Shown here: positions 34,515 to 43,176 of the stretch, piece by piece
Layout of the letters: the number at the start of each line of letters is the position of its first letter
Numbering within the stretch: the first letter of the stretch is position 1
Assembly: GCA_019308745.1 (NCBI GenBank)
Contig: JAFDHO010000007.1
Coordinates: 1-48,090 of the forward strand
Reading direction: 5' to 3'
DNA from: Deltaproteobacteria bacterium
Lineage (GTDB): Bacteria > Desulfobacterota > DSM-4660 > Desulfatiglandales > HGW-15
DNA: 48,090 nt
Notes under the pieces: model-generated
What the model was told of the DNA's origin: nothing
Seen by the model: only the letters and a program-made list of their open reading frames with translations
Database searches by the model: none
Made by a program: the position numbers and the translations under genes

Positions 34515-37500
34515 AACGGTGTGGGATTGGCCACCTTTTGCAATGCGTATGTCACCTCTTCCATGCCTATCTTAACATCCCCGTTCACATCACCACCCAG
34601 ATCGATATTCTCCCCACCGGTACTTACTCCGCATGCGATCTTAAGGGCCAGGATTGCATCCCCCAGGGTGATCTTCTTGTCACCATTGATGTCACCCTTC
34701 ACTGCCGTACCCTCAGGCTCCAGACCAAAATCCCTGATCACCACACCCACATAACTCGCTTCCCTGTAACCTTCTCCCATCGCCTTGACCTCATAGGTCC
34801 CGGGCGGTAACACACCGAAGTAATCTCCATCGGGCAACACCGAGCATTCATACGTTCCTACCCGAACAACTACCGCCTGCAATGGCTGCTGTGTCGCGGA
34901 GTTCATAATCTTACCCCTTATGAATCCAACCAGGGGATTGGTATTGTTGGTCCCGAAACTCCACACCTGGCTGCTGGTCGTTGAGCCCCCATATACATCT
35001 ATGCCTTTCACCCGCCAGTAGTAGGTGGTCAAATCATTCAACCCTGCCCCTTCGGATATAAAGTAATAGCTCCGGCCGAGTCGCTCCGCCCTGTGCACCA
35101 CCGTGCTGAATGAAGGATCGGTCGATATTTCCACCGTATAGGTAATAGGATCTCCATCAGGATCCGTACTATCTCCCCAGTCCAGCAAGAGCACGGTACG
35201 CTGCTCAGAACCATCCAAAGGAGACCGTAAATCAAAGGGTGAGGGAGGGCTGTTGCCTTCCTTTGCCTTGTAGACAAAGGCCTCTTTCAGGGAGGACTCG
35301 TTCCCCGTCATATCGTCCCTGGCAAAAAAGAACACCTGGTACGTCCCCGGCGCAGAAAAACCCTGGATCGGGCTCCATTCATACCTGTTTGCGCCCCCAT
35401 TGTAAGTATCGTACGCATGGCCAGGGAGGTCCATCTCGACCTGCTCCGTCCCCCCGGGTCCAGGTTGAAACCCTGGAGGCTTCACCTCCAGCCAGAGGCT
35501 CCGCATCCGCTTGTTGTCATCCACCCTGGCCCAAAAGGCCGCGGTACTCTCTCCCGCACCCAGAAACTGTGTCCCTGACACCTTGATCACCTGGACATCG
35601 CCAGGGGTATTGCCCGTAACAGAGCTCACCCCGATAAAGAGACTCCTGCTCAGGTACCCGTCATAGCCCGGATCACCGGTTGGGACATTCTCTCCGGCCC
35701 CATCCCCATTGTCATCCATCAAGGGGTGCTGCCTGGAGTCATCCCTGTAAGGGGCATTGGCCTCCCCGGTCCCGGTGGAGGTGAAGGCCTCGGTCTTTTC
35801 CACCGACTCCCTGAAACAGCTCAGGACGTCCTTACCTACCGCAGCGGCCTTGAAGAACTCCGTGATGAAAAACTCCCCATCGCGCACCCCCAAGGGGTCA
35901 TTCGGGTCCAGGGGCCCCTTGTAGGATGACTCACCTGCCGCGGCGCTCGCAATCACCACCCGGTTCCAGCCCCCGAGCTGATCAAGAAAGGACCCCGAAC
36001 GGCAGAACCCGAGGAGCACGATGATCTCCTGCACTGCCGACTGACCAAACAGGTCATTTTGTAGCGTATCCAGCCATAGGCTTACATCTGAAGAAGAAAT
36101 CTCATCCGGGTAGATAAAAAAGCTTTCATCAAGCCCATGGTCCACCAGGACGATGTACAGGTTGGCGGGCCTGCTGTTCATCCTGTCCCTGGCCCAGGTC
36201 GTGATCCCATATTCCACGTTGGCACGGGATGGAATATCATCTACCCCGCCCTGGCTCCCGTCATAATTGAGATAATAGATGTCATCGTCCAGCAACCCCC
36301 TCTGCCTGAGCTGCTGGTACACGAAGTTGGCCGTCTTGTTGTGGGAGGCAAGGCCTTCTTCGCTCTGGATCTTCCCCTGCACGATCACCGCGTACCCGGC
36401 AGTCTCTACCACCTGGACGGTGATCACCTCGGAGCTGGATTCCTCGTACGCCTCGTTACCCAGGAAAAGGGCCTTGACGCTCCACTGACCCAGGGCATTG
36501 AATCCATCGAAGCCCTTGAGAACGAAGTGACCAAAGGGATCACTGGTGGTGACGGTCCTCAAATTTGAGCGCCCACCAGGGCCGATGATCAAAAGCCTTA
36601 TTGGAAGGTCCGTCAGGTTGGCCCCGCAGTCCGGATCCGGGGTGAACTTGCCGCTGATGTCCACCAGGTCACCCAGCTTGACAGCCTGAGAGCCTGCATC
36701 GATCGTCACCCGGGTATCCGCCTTTATAACCTCAAGGGGCTGTGCTGTGCTTGTTGCAGCGCCCAGGCACCGGTCCCCGCTCCAGGTGGTGTTAATGGTC
36801 CATGAGCCGCCATTTTGTATATCCGTGCAGAGCACAGGATAGCTGAATTCTCCTTTGGTGTTAGCAATAGCACTGCGGTGCAACTCCATTCCCCCGGGAT
36901 GGGAGAGGACAACATCCACCCAGGCACCCGCATCGCAGGGGGCCGGAGCGATCTTACCTGAGACACTGAGGGGTGCGCCAAGAACCACCTGGCTTTGGGA
37001 GAGCTCGGTGGTGATGTCAGACGGACTGACACCGATAGACAGGGTTACATTTCTACTTGTGTTACCATATCCATTGCTCTGGTTGGTAAAAATTACAGTG
37101 TCAGTCCGGACCCCGTTGGAAAGGGCCCCTACTATTTCATTTAAGATTAGGCTCACCTCTGCTGTCTTACCGGGTTCCAGGGAACCGTGATCCGGGGAGA
37201 TTGAAAGCCAAAAGGCCGTATTTGACGCTCTCCAGTTCATTTCTTTTTGACCATTGTTCTTCAGGGTATAATGTCCTGTGCTTACGGTATCAAAGGCCTC
37301 CCCTGGAGGGCCTGAAAAACTGGAATCATCTACGGGTGTCACCTCAAGGATACCCTCGATTGGATCAACCCTCAAGCTGGCACCTCGAATGAAGCGCCTG
37401 TTGGCCTCAGTGATGTTAGTAAAAATCAGGGTGTCAGTATAGGTTTCGACTGGAAGACCTTTTGCCAGATTCTGATCGATTGAGACCGTCACATCTTGGC

Positions 37501-37819
37501 TCTCACCCGGTGACAAGGTGCCGGATACAGGTGTTATCATTAGCCAGCTCTGGGTCTTTGTTAGGGTCCATTCAATGGGAACTTGGCCCCTGTTCTCCAG
37601 GACGTATGTCTTGCTTGCCGGGAAAAAGGCTCCACCGACAAGGCCCGCCCCATGGAGCCCTTCTTCGGGGGCCACGACGAGGGATCCGGGATCTCCTGCC
37701 TTCATGTTCAGAGAAATATTGTATGGACCTGTTTCCCTGCCAGAGCCGGCATTCCAGGCGAACACGGTATAGGTGCCTGTAAGGAGCAAGGCCTCGGTTT
37801 GGAATTGATTCTCACCCAT
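34511..37819 (-). CDS. Secreted C13-like (legumain/caspase-fold) protease, 3' part of a frameshifted gene
   Basis: 1,102 codons. After the end of a broken pre-peptidase-type domain come about three beta-sandwich domains (PVSGTLSPGESQDVTVSI; LEPGKTAEVSLILNEI), two Ig-like domains (LGAPLSVSGKIAP; LGDLVDISGKFTP), then a clan CD peptidase domain. The His is in VDHGLDESF (codon 36137-36139) and the Cys in LLGFCRSGSF (codon 36002-36004), the legumain/C13 arrangement. Downstream are a fibronectin-like domain (YYWRVKGIDVYG), a carboxypeptidase-regulatory-like domain and a C-terminal paired EF-hand tail (GDINGDKKITLGDAILALK; DVNGDVKIGMEEVTYALQKV). The natural start is lost; the frame continues 37708-38727 in another register. 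The stop codon lies in a REP unit. Confidence 0.8.
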   Translation of the reverse strand: MGENQFQTEALLLTGTYTVFAWNAGSGRETGPYNISLNMKAGDPGSLVVAPEEGLHGAGLVGGAFFPASKTYVLENRGQVPIEWTLTKTQSWLMITPVSGTLSPGESQDVTVSIDQNLAKGLPVETYTDTLIFTNITEANRRFIRGASLRVDPIEGILEVTPVDDSSFSGPPGEAFDTVSTGHYTLKNNGQKEMNWRASNTAFWLSISPDHGSLEPGKTAEVSLILNEIVGALSNGVRTDTVIFTNQSNGYGNTSRNVTLSIGVSPSDITTELSQSQVVLGAPLSVSGKIAPAPCDAGAWVDVVLSHPGGMELHRSAIANTKGEFSYPVLCTDIQNGGSWTINTTWSGDRCLGAATSTAQPLEVIKADTRVTIDAGSQAVKLGDLVDISGKFTPDPDCGANLTDLPIRLLIIGPGGRSNLRTVTTSDPFGHFVLKGFDGFNALGQWSVKALFLGNEAYEESSSEVITVQVVETAGYAVIVQGKIQSEEGLASHNKTANFVYQQLRQRGLLDDDIYYLNYDGSQGGVDDIPSRANVEYGITTWARDRMNSRPANLYIVLVDHGLDESFFIYPDEISSSDVSLWLDTLQNDLFGQSAVQEIIVLLGFCRSGSFLDQLGGWNRVVIASAAAGESSYKGPLDPNDPLGVRDGEFFITEFFKAAAVGKDVLSCFRESVEKTEAFTSTGTGEANAPYRDDSRQHPLMDDNGDGAGENVPTGDPGYDGYLSRSLFIGVSSVTGNTPGDVQVIKVSGTQFLGAGESTAAFWARVDDNKRMRSLWLEVKPPGFQPGPGGTEQVEMDLPGHAYDTYNGGANRYEWSPIQGFSAPGTYQVFFFARDDMTGNESSLKEAFVYKAKEGNSPPSPFDLRSPLDGSEQRTVLLLDWGDSTDPDGDPITYTVEISTDPSFSTVVHRAERLGRSYYFISEGAGLNDLTTYYWRVKGIDVYGGSTTSSQVWSFGTNNTNPLVGFIRGKIMNSATQQPLQAVVVRVGTYECSVLPDGDYFGVLPPGTYEVKAMGEGYREASYVGVVIRDFGLEPEGTAVKGDINGDKKITLGDAILALKIACGVSTGGENIDLGGDVNGDVKIGMEEVTYALQKVANPTPL

Positions 37820-38727
37820 ATTGAATCTCCGTCGAGGGCATCGAAGGTGAAAGTGTCCACCCCGTAACTGGGAAGTATGGAACCCGAGACAGTCTTCCCA
37901 AAGTCAAGCAGGGACGCCTTTGCCGGTTTGTTTGTCCTCTGTAGAAAGATCCAGTATGGTCCCGTCTCGGCCCCGTAATCCCCAATAGTTGTATCCACTC
38001 CATCCATTGTAAGGAGGGTGTATTTTCCGGTCATGGGGAGCTGGGTCTGCAGTTCCAGAATAGCCGGGCCGTCGTATTCGACCTGTTCATCGATGTAAGA
38101 TCCATCAGGAGCATAGATTACGACCCTGGGGTCGAGATTGGAATCCGTGCCCATCCAAACAAGAATGCTATCGCCCGCTTGCGCTTCAAAGGTGAAGGCG
38201 TCAACTCCCAGGCCTTCCAGTATGGAAGAAGAAATGGTCTCCCCGAAGCCTATTGGTTTTGCCTTTCCCGGGTTGTTCACGCGCTGTATATAGAGCCAAT
38301 AATCCCCTGTCTTGGTTTTGCTTACACCAGATACCATAATCTTGTAATCGCCGGTTATCGAGAGGGGGGACGTAACGATCTCAATAAAGTCCGGGCCTAT
38401 TGTGCCGTCTTCTTCTATCAGGCTTCCCTCAGGGTCATAAAGCTCGATTTTTAGATCCAGGTCCGTATCCATTCCCAACAGCAAGAGCACCACATCTCCT
38501 GCCCTGGCCTCAAACCTGAGCTCATTTGTTTCAGCCGGGTCATCGATGGATGATACGATCCTTTGCCCAAAGGAAATTGGGACCTGGGCATATCCTTGCC
38601 CTCCTGGCGAAATGATCCACACCCCAGTGATCAGCAGGGTAATAGTGGCTGTGGTCTTGCCAATTCTGGTGACCCTGTTGGAGAAACAGCATAAGGCCTT
38701 TTTTTCTGTGATATCTTTGTGTTTCAT
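37708..38727 (-). CDS. N-terminal part of the frameshifted C13-like protease (pre-peptidase domains)
   Basis: Starts at ATG 38727 with AGGAGG 5 nt upstream; the longer frame to 38889 reaches into REP repeats. A signal peptide or anchor (TTATITLLITGVWIISPGG, near residues 25-45) is followed by two complete pre-peptidase-type domains, each with EARAGD/EAQAGDSI, D-rich turn and GDYKIMVSG/GKYTLLTMDG. A third repeat begins (VDTFTFDALDGDSIW) and then loses frame; the expected continuation (LLLTGTYTVFAWNAGSGRE) is in the overlapping frame of the next entry. About 35 codons of the third repeat are missing, a length not divisible by three, so a deletion split the gene. The last 29 or so codons here are out-of-frame read-through. 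Confidence 0.75.
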   Translation of the reverse strand: MKHKDITEKKALCCFSNRVTRIGKTTATITLLITGVWIISPGGQGYAQVPISFGQRIVSSIDDPAETNELRFEARAGDVVLLLLGMDTDLDLKIELYDPEGSLIEEDGTIGPDFIEIVTSPLSITGDYKIMVSGVSKTKTGDYWLYIQRVNNPGKAKPIGFGETISSSILEGLGVDAFTFEAQAGDSILVWMGTDSNLDPRVVIYAPDGSYIDEQVEYDGPAILELQTQLPMTGKYTLLTMDGVDTTIGDYGAETGPYWIFLQRTNKPAKASLLDFGKTVSGSILPSYGVDTFTFDALDGDSIWVRINSKPRPCSLQAPIPCSPGMPALAGKQVHTIFL

Positions 38728-38799
38728 GTCGGCCTCCTGGTCCCGTGCGTCATCTTCACGGGGCAGCAGAAAGGGTGGTCCCTTTACCCACCGTTCTCC

Positions 38800-39113
38800 G
38801 TAGGGAACGGGCTCTCTCCGAGTCGTAGGCTGTCCCGTCCCTCCAATGCACCCCGAGGCATTCTTGATGAACGACACGGGGTCGTTCACTGCCTACCGTT
38901 TCACATTCTGCAGGGATCGATCTCTGTATCGATCCACGGTGAACCTGTCACACACCCCATTCACATGAACGGGACAGAGCCCGTTCACTACGATACATTC
39001 CCCATCCTCTAAGGATAGACCTGCCGGGCAAACCTCTGCGTCGTCCCAATTACCTCCCGCAGGGAATGACCTCCGTGTCATTCCTCATGAACGACAGGGA
39101 CGTCGTTCACTAC
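38800..39113. repeat. REP/BIME-like cluster: about eight GTAG-hairpin units
   Basis: The cluster lies between the C13-like gene start and the cyclase-CHAT gene end. Clear units: minus at about 38867-38895 (TGAACGAC, foot altered), plus at about 38910-38935 (foot GCAG, stem GGATCGA), minus at 38965-38991 (TGAACGGG), plus at about 39059-39084 (foot GCAG, GGAATGAC) and minus at 39088-39113 (TGAACGAC). The first unit (38800) is a compound with nested GGGACGG-type arms, and the one near 39012 is a degenerate loop-insertion form. The following 106 bp hold nothing else I recognise. Confidence 0.8.
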
Positions 39114-39219
39114 AATGCAATTACCTCCGTGGTCATTGGGTGCGTAACGCTGCTACCCTCCGCAGTATGTATACCTCCTATTCCATCCCCGCCCGGTTCA
39201 ATCTTTTGTCAAACCATAC

Positions 39220-42200
39220 CTATGTGCCATTTTCCTCGATGGCCTCGACTCGCATCCCCTTTTTCACTGGCTGCTTACCTTCAACCACCCTGGCAATGCA
39301 ATTATCGGGCTGAACGGAGTTAACTTCTAGAATCAGGTCCGTATCAATCACCTTGAAGGTTGCACCTATCTTCACTCCGACCCTCTGTCCGATGTTGATG
39401 TTGATCTCACTGTCTTCCACATCTTCAATCCTTCCCCTGAGGGGGTAAAGGCCTCCGAATTCTTCAATGAGTTCCTTTGACAGGCTTTCGGCCAACGTGG
39501 CCAGCGGGACCGCGCTGCCAAAGGCCTTGTTTATGGCCGCCCTGATCCGCCCTGTCTCCGTCTCTATGAGCCGGAGGGATACCTGCGTCTGAGGGCCTGA
39601 ATAGACTACCTGGCCCGAAAGGATGAGCCTTGCAGCCAAAATCCTGCCCAGAGACAGTGCCGTATGCCGGTCCACCAGGTTTGTCCTCCCCAGCTTGAGT
39701 TCCTCCAACAGCCGGTCGAGAAGGGCCCGCTCTACGACTTGCACCCGGCTCCTCTGGATGAGCCTGTCCGTGATGCCTGAGACCAACAGGCGTTCCTCAC
39801 CCTCCTGGATGGAGTACCCCTTTGTCTCGGGATCCATGATCCAGAGGGTCAGGGGCCTGGAGGACCAGCTGTCTGAGGGAAAGGCCCTTGGAGGCTGTTT
39901 TGCCGCCTCCAGCAATTCCTTGACGAGACGGTCGATCCTCTCTTGCTTCTCGCTATCCGTTGCGTAGGAGGCCTTTTTCCGGGCCTCTTTCACCATGGCA
40001 GCCACCAGCCTGTCCTGGCCTCCCAGGCTCTGAGCCTTTTCCAGCAGGCTTACGGCCCTGCTGTAATCACCCCTGCCTTCAAGCAAGAGGGCCTGGGATA
40101 TATACCCTGTTCTGCTGCTTGGGGCCTCCCGGGCAGCCTGCTCGTAGAGCTTAAGGGCTTCCGAACTATTGCCCCTGATGGAGTAAACCCTTCCCAGGCC
40201 CACCAGGGCATCGGCCTTCTGCTTCGTGTTCCCTTTCCTGGCATTCAAGGCCTTTCGAAAGGCCGCTTCAGCAGCGTCCAGATCTCCGCGCCTCAACATG
40301 ATATTTCCTATGATCAAATAGGTGATTCTCGAATCAGGGGTCTTCTCTTGAAGGGTAGCACATATCTCTAGGGCCCTCTCAAAATCACCCTCCTGGTAGG
40401 CAGTTATGGCCGCTTTTCCGTATCTTTCGCCACGGTCTTTCAACATACCCGGATAACCGAAAAACAAGACCATGGCAAGGACTAACACCCCTGCGGCCAG
40501 CCCGATCCAGCCCCACTTGACTTTCCTCCGGGCCCCACGATCGAAGTCTATCACCTCTTCCCTGGCTCTTACTTCCCCTTCTATGGCCGGGGCTGGCGGT
40601 GGCTCCGATACCTTTTCCGACTCCGATTCCTCCTGGGCCACCTGATCTATGTAATTGAACGTGGGGTCGCCGTAAAGGAGGTAGCTGGCCCAGACGATGG
40701 TCTCCTCGCCGTAGTCGCTGATCAAGGCGAGCCTTGCCTTCCGAACGGCCTCCCCTATGGTCTTCCCTGACAATATCTCCATATAGAATTCCTGGGCAAA
40801 ACGCCGGCTGGGCTCGTCCAGGACCTCCCAGAAGGTCCCCAGGTAGTGCTTGACCCCAGCCATGATAAAGGCATTGGCAAGGCCGAAGATCTCGTTCTGA
40901 AACTCTGCCCTCACACCCATTGTCTCGCTCCGGGCCGACTGGCATGCATTTGAAAATACCAGTGCCGGCAGCGCGGCTGTCCCGGCCATCTTCATGATAT
41001 CCCGTGCCGTGAGAATACCATTACTCAACCTCCAGCCGCTCTCTCCTGGATCCTCGAGGTTGTAGTCTGCATGGCCGGCAAAGTGAACGATGTCAAAATT
41101 CCTGATCTTCTCTTTCACAAAATCACGCTTGATATCTCCTGAGCGGAATGAGACGCTCAGTAACTCCCTGTGCTTATCAGCAAAATCACGGATCTGGGTT
41201 CCCTCAAGGTATGCCTCCCTGAGATCCCCCTTTGGATCTGCAAGAACGAGCATCTTGAGAGGCCTGCCCAGGGCCCGTTCTCTGACGTCGTGGCCGGTTT
41301 GTCTCGTCCTTACCAACCGACCCATTTTGAACTTCTGGCACAGGAATTTCTTGCCATCGTGCAGGAGCTCCCAGGGGATATGAACTAATGCGTCATCAAG
41401 GACAAGTATCAAGTGGTCGGCATCGGTCTTGTTTACCTGTTCCTTAACATTCATGGTGAATAGCTCATCCCTGAAGCTCTGGCCGGTCTCCCTGAGCCTG
41501 AACAAGACCTCCCGGGTGATCCGACCCTGTCGATTCACGTTGTTCAGGGTCTCTATAATACTCCGGCAGCGTTCCCCGAGTCTCTCCCCCTCTATCTCAA
41601 TTTCTTCGTACTGCCTTACCGTGCTCACTTCCCCTGCGATATTTTCGCTGGCGCTGATCTTGAGCCTGTCTCCCTCCTGGTTGATTTCCAGTTGAAGAAC
41701 CTTCAGGGGCTTTCTTGCCATCCTCCTGGCAGCTTCATCGGCTCGCACCCTCGGCTCGGCACTCAAGACAATGTCATCATCCCGCCAGATGACGCGGTAG
41801 AGCTCCAGTTCCTTTGCCTTACCCTTCACCTTTACTTTACCGTGCAGCCTGCAGATGACATCTTCGCTGCCACAAACTTCATCGAAAACGCTCTTGTCTA
41901 CAAGTATTTGCTCCGGCCCTGCCTGCCCCTGAATGCGCGATGCCACATTGACCACATCCCCCGCGATGTGATCCCTATCAGTGAGAACTTCACCCGCATT
42001 AATCCCGATCTTTACGTGGATACTATCGGAACGATCGACGGTCGCATTGTATGCATCGAGGTCTCTCTGGATGTTCATGGATGCCTTGACGGCGTCAATT
42101 GTCTTTTCAAAAACCGCCATAATCCCGTCACCCATGATGTCCAGGACTTTTCCCCTGTTTCTCTCAATTGCTGGGAGGACGATATCATGGTGTTGCTGTA

Positions 42201-42390
42201 TCCATGCACGCCCGCCGATATCCCCCTTGCGATCCATGTATTCCGTAAACCCGCAGACATCGCTGAAGAGAACGGCAAGTTTCTTCCTGAACTTGGACTG
42301 GAGAAGCTTGTCGAGGCGCTCGCGCTCCCTCAATATTTGCTCCATCATCTCTGTATCTTGATCCTTGACTTCTCTGTTATCCTCTCCCAT
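39220..42390 (-). CDS. Class III nucleotide cyclase-CHAT protease-TM-TPR-CsgG/FlgT-like fusion protein
   Basis: 1,056 residues. (1) Class III cyclase, about 35-215: metal Asp44 (LFSDVCGFT) and Asp88 (GDGIMAVF), Lys81, Asp145, and Asn148/Arg152 (VVNVASRIQ), a complete active site of adenylate-cyclase type. (2) CHAT caspase-like domain, about 330-600: His440 (VHFAGHADYN) and Cys483 (FSNACQSA). (3) One transmembrane helix near 625-645 (WGWIGLAAGVLVLAMVLFFG). (4) TPR repeats, about 650-790. (5) CsgG-like domain (VQVVERALLDRLLEELKLGR, about 885-960) and a C-terminal FlgT-like beta domain. Cyclase and CHAT would be cytoplasmic, TPR/CsgG periplasmic. ATG 42390 follows GGGG by 9 nt and overlaps the anti-sigma gene by 14 bp, so it is the last gene of the sigma/anti-sigma operon. 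It may transmit an envelope signal to cAMP production and proteolysis. Confidence 0.88.
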   Translation of the reverse strand: MGEDNREVKDQDTEMMEQILRERERLDKLLQSKFRKKLAVLFSDVCGFTEYMDRKGDIGGRAWIQQHHDIVLPAIERNRGKVLDIMGDGIMAVFEKTIDAVKASMNIQRDLDAYNATVDRSDSIHVKIGINAGEVLTDRDHIAGDVVNVASRIQGQAGPEQILVDKSVFDEVCGSEDVICRLHGKVKVKGKAKELELYRVIWRDDDIVLSAEPRVRADEAARRMARKPLKVLQLEINQEGDRLKISASENIAGEVSTVRQYEEIEIEGERLGERCRSIIETLNNVNRQGRITREVLFRLRETGQSFRDELFTMNVKEQVNKTDADHLILVLDDALVHIPWELLHDGKKFLCQKFKMGRLVRTRQTGHDVRERALGRPLKMLVLADPKGDLREAYLEGTQIRDFADKHRELLSVSFRSGDIKRDFVKEKIRNFDIVHFAGHADYNLEDPGESGWRLSNGILTARDIMKMAGTAALPALVFSNACQSARSETMGVRAEFQNEIFGLANAFIMAGVKHYLGTFWEVLDEPSRRFAQEFYMEILSGKTIGEAVRKARLALISDYGEETIVWASYLLYGDPTFNYIDQVAQEESESEKVSEPPPAPAIEGEVRAREEVIDFDRGARRKVKWGWIGLAAGVLVLAMVLFFGYPGMLKDRGERYGKAAITAYQEGDFERALEICATLQEKTPDSRITYLIIGNIMLRRGDLDAAEAAFRKALNARKGNTKQKADALVGLGRVYSIRGNSSEALKLYEQAAREAPSSRTGYISQALLLEGRGDYSRAVSLLEKAQSLGGQDRLVAAMVKEARKKASYATDSEKQERIDRLVKELLEAAKQPPRAFPSDSWSSRPLTLWIMDPETKGYSIQEGEERLLVSGITDRLIQRSRVQVVERALLDRLLEELKLGRTNLVDRHTALSLGRILAARLILSGQVVYSGPQTQVSLRLIETETGRIRAAINKAFGSAVPLATLAESLSKELIEEFGGLYPLRGRIEDVEDSEININIGQRVGVKIGATFKVIDTDLILEVNSVQPDNCIARVVEGKQPVKKGMRVEAIEENGT

Positions 42391-43069
42391 GGTCATGCCC
42401 CTTGATTTCGAAAAAATACGCACCCAGGGTCTTTCCATCCCGCGAAAAAACAAGAGCGTAGTGCCCAAAGGGCACATCCTCAAACAGGACATAGCCCTCT
42501 GCCAAAGGATAGGAGGCCATCTCCCTGTCCGCTTTCTTCAGCGTAACTCTGACCCCAGGCCTTCCTGGCCCCCTTACCAGCCTGACCCTTATGTCTCCTC
42601 GGTCCTCTGATGTCTTCTCAATCTCGATGTCCATTTCAATTTCCTTGAAGATCTTTCTGATATGAATAAAGTCTTTTGAGACCACTTTTTTTGATCCCCG
42701 TATTGGGACAAAGCTCCACCTTCCAGGGAAGCAGGACCGAAGGAAGCTCAATAATTCTTCATGCAGGTGCCTCAGGAAGTGCCCCAGCCTTACTCTTCCT
42801 GATCCCTTTGTCAGGGCTAATTCCTTGTCCAGGGTTCTTATGGCCTTCTCTGTCACCGCGTCCGGGACGCTGTATACCCTCAATTGATCTTGCGCCTTAA
42901 GGATTTCTCTTGCAACTGTAAACTCATGGAAACAAAGCTCGCATGCTGCGAGGTGTTCCTCGATATGGTCTTTCGCCTCCTGAGAGAGCCGCCCTTCAAG
43001 GTAATCAGCGAGGTTCTCCTCCTCCGGGCAGGTCTCTCTCAGAGCATTTTCCCCTATCGCGATCATCAT
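42377..43069 (-). CDS. Zinc-finger (zf-HC2) anti-sigma factor, soluble
   Basis: 230 residues. The N-terminal ZAS/zf-HC2 motif is HIEEHLAACELCFHEF (H-x3-C-x2-C). I see no transmembrane helix, so it appears cytoplasmic. The C-terminal 90 residues form a beta-rich domain (VRVTLKKADREMASYPLAEG, LFEDVPFGHYALVFS) like small domains attached to anti-sigma factors in CHAT-containing operons. It would hold the ECF sigma factor encoded 107 bp upstream. GGGGGC stands before the ATG pair. It overlaps the cyclase-CHAT gene by 14 bp; CHAT cleavage could release the sigma factor, which is a hypothesis. Confidence 0.85.
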   Translation of the reverse strand: MMIAIGENALRETCPEEENLADYLEGRLSQEAKDHIEEHLAACELCFHEFTVAREILKAQDQLRVYSVPDAVTEKAIRTLDKELALTKGSGRVRLGHFLRHLHEELLSFLRSCFPGRWSFVPIRGSKKVVSKDFIHIRKIFKEIEMDIEIEKTSEDRGDIRVRLVRGPGRPGVRVTLKKADREMASYPLAEGYVLFEDVPFGHYALVFSRDGKTLGAYFFEIKGHDHGRG

Positions 43070-43176
43070 TATCGCCCCCTATTCTCTTAATGACTCTCTG
43101 AAAAGCATGTTGAATGCAAATGCCCCTTTTCAAACCCCTATTCTAATAGACACCGCAATAACTCCATGTTTACATG

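Noticed and set aside
34511..37819. Programmed frameshifting to join the two halves of the C13-like gene
   Set aside because: About 35 codons of the third repeated domain are missing at the join and no slippery sequence is seen; deletion or assembly error is simpler.
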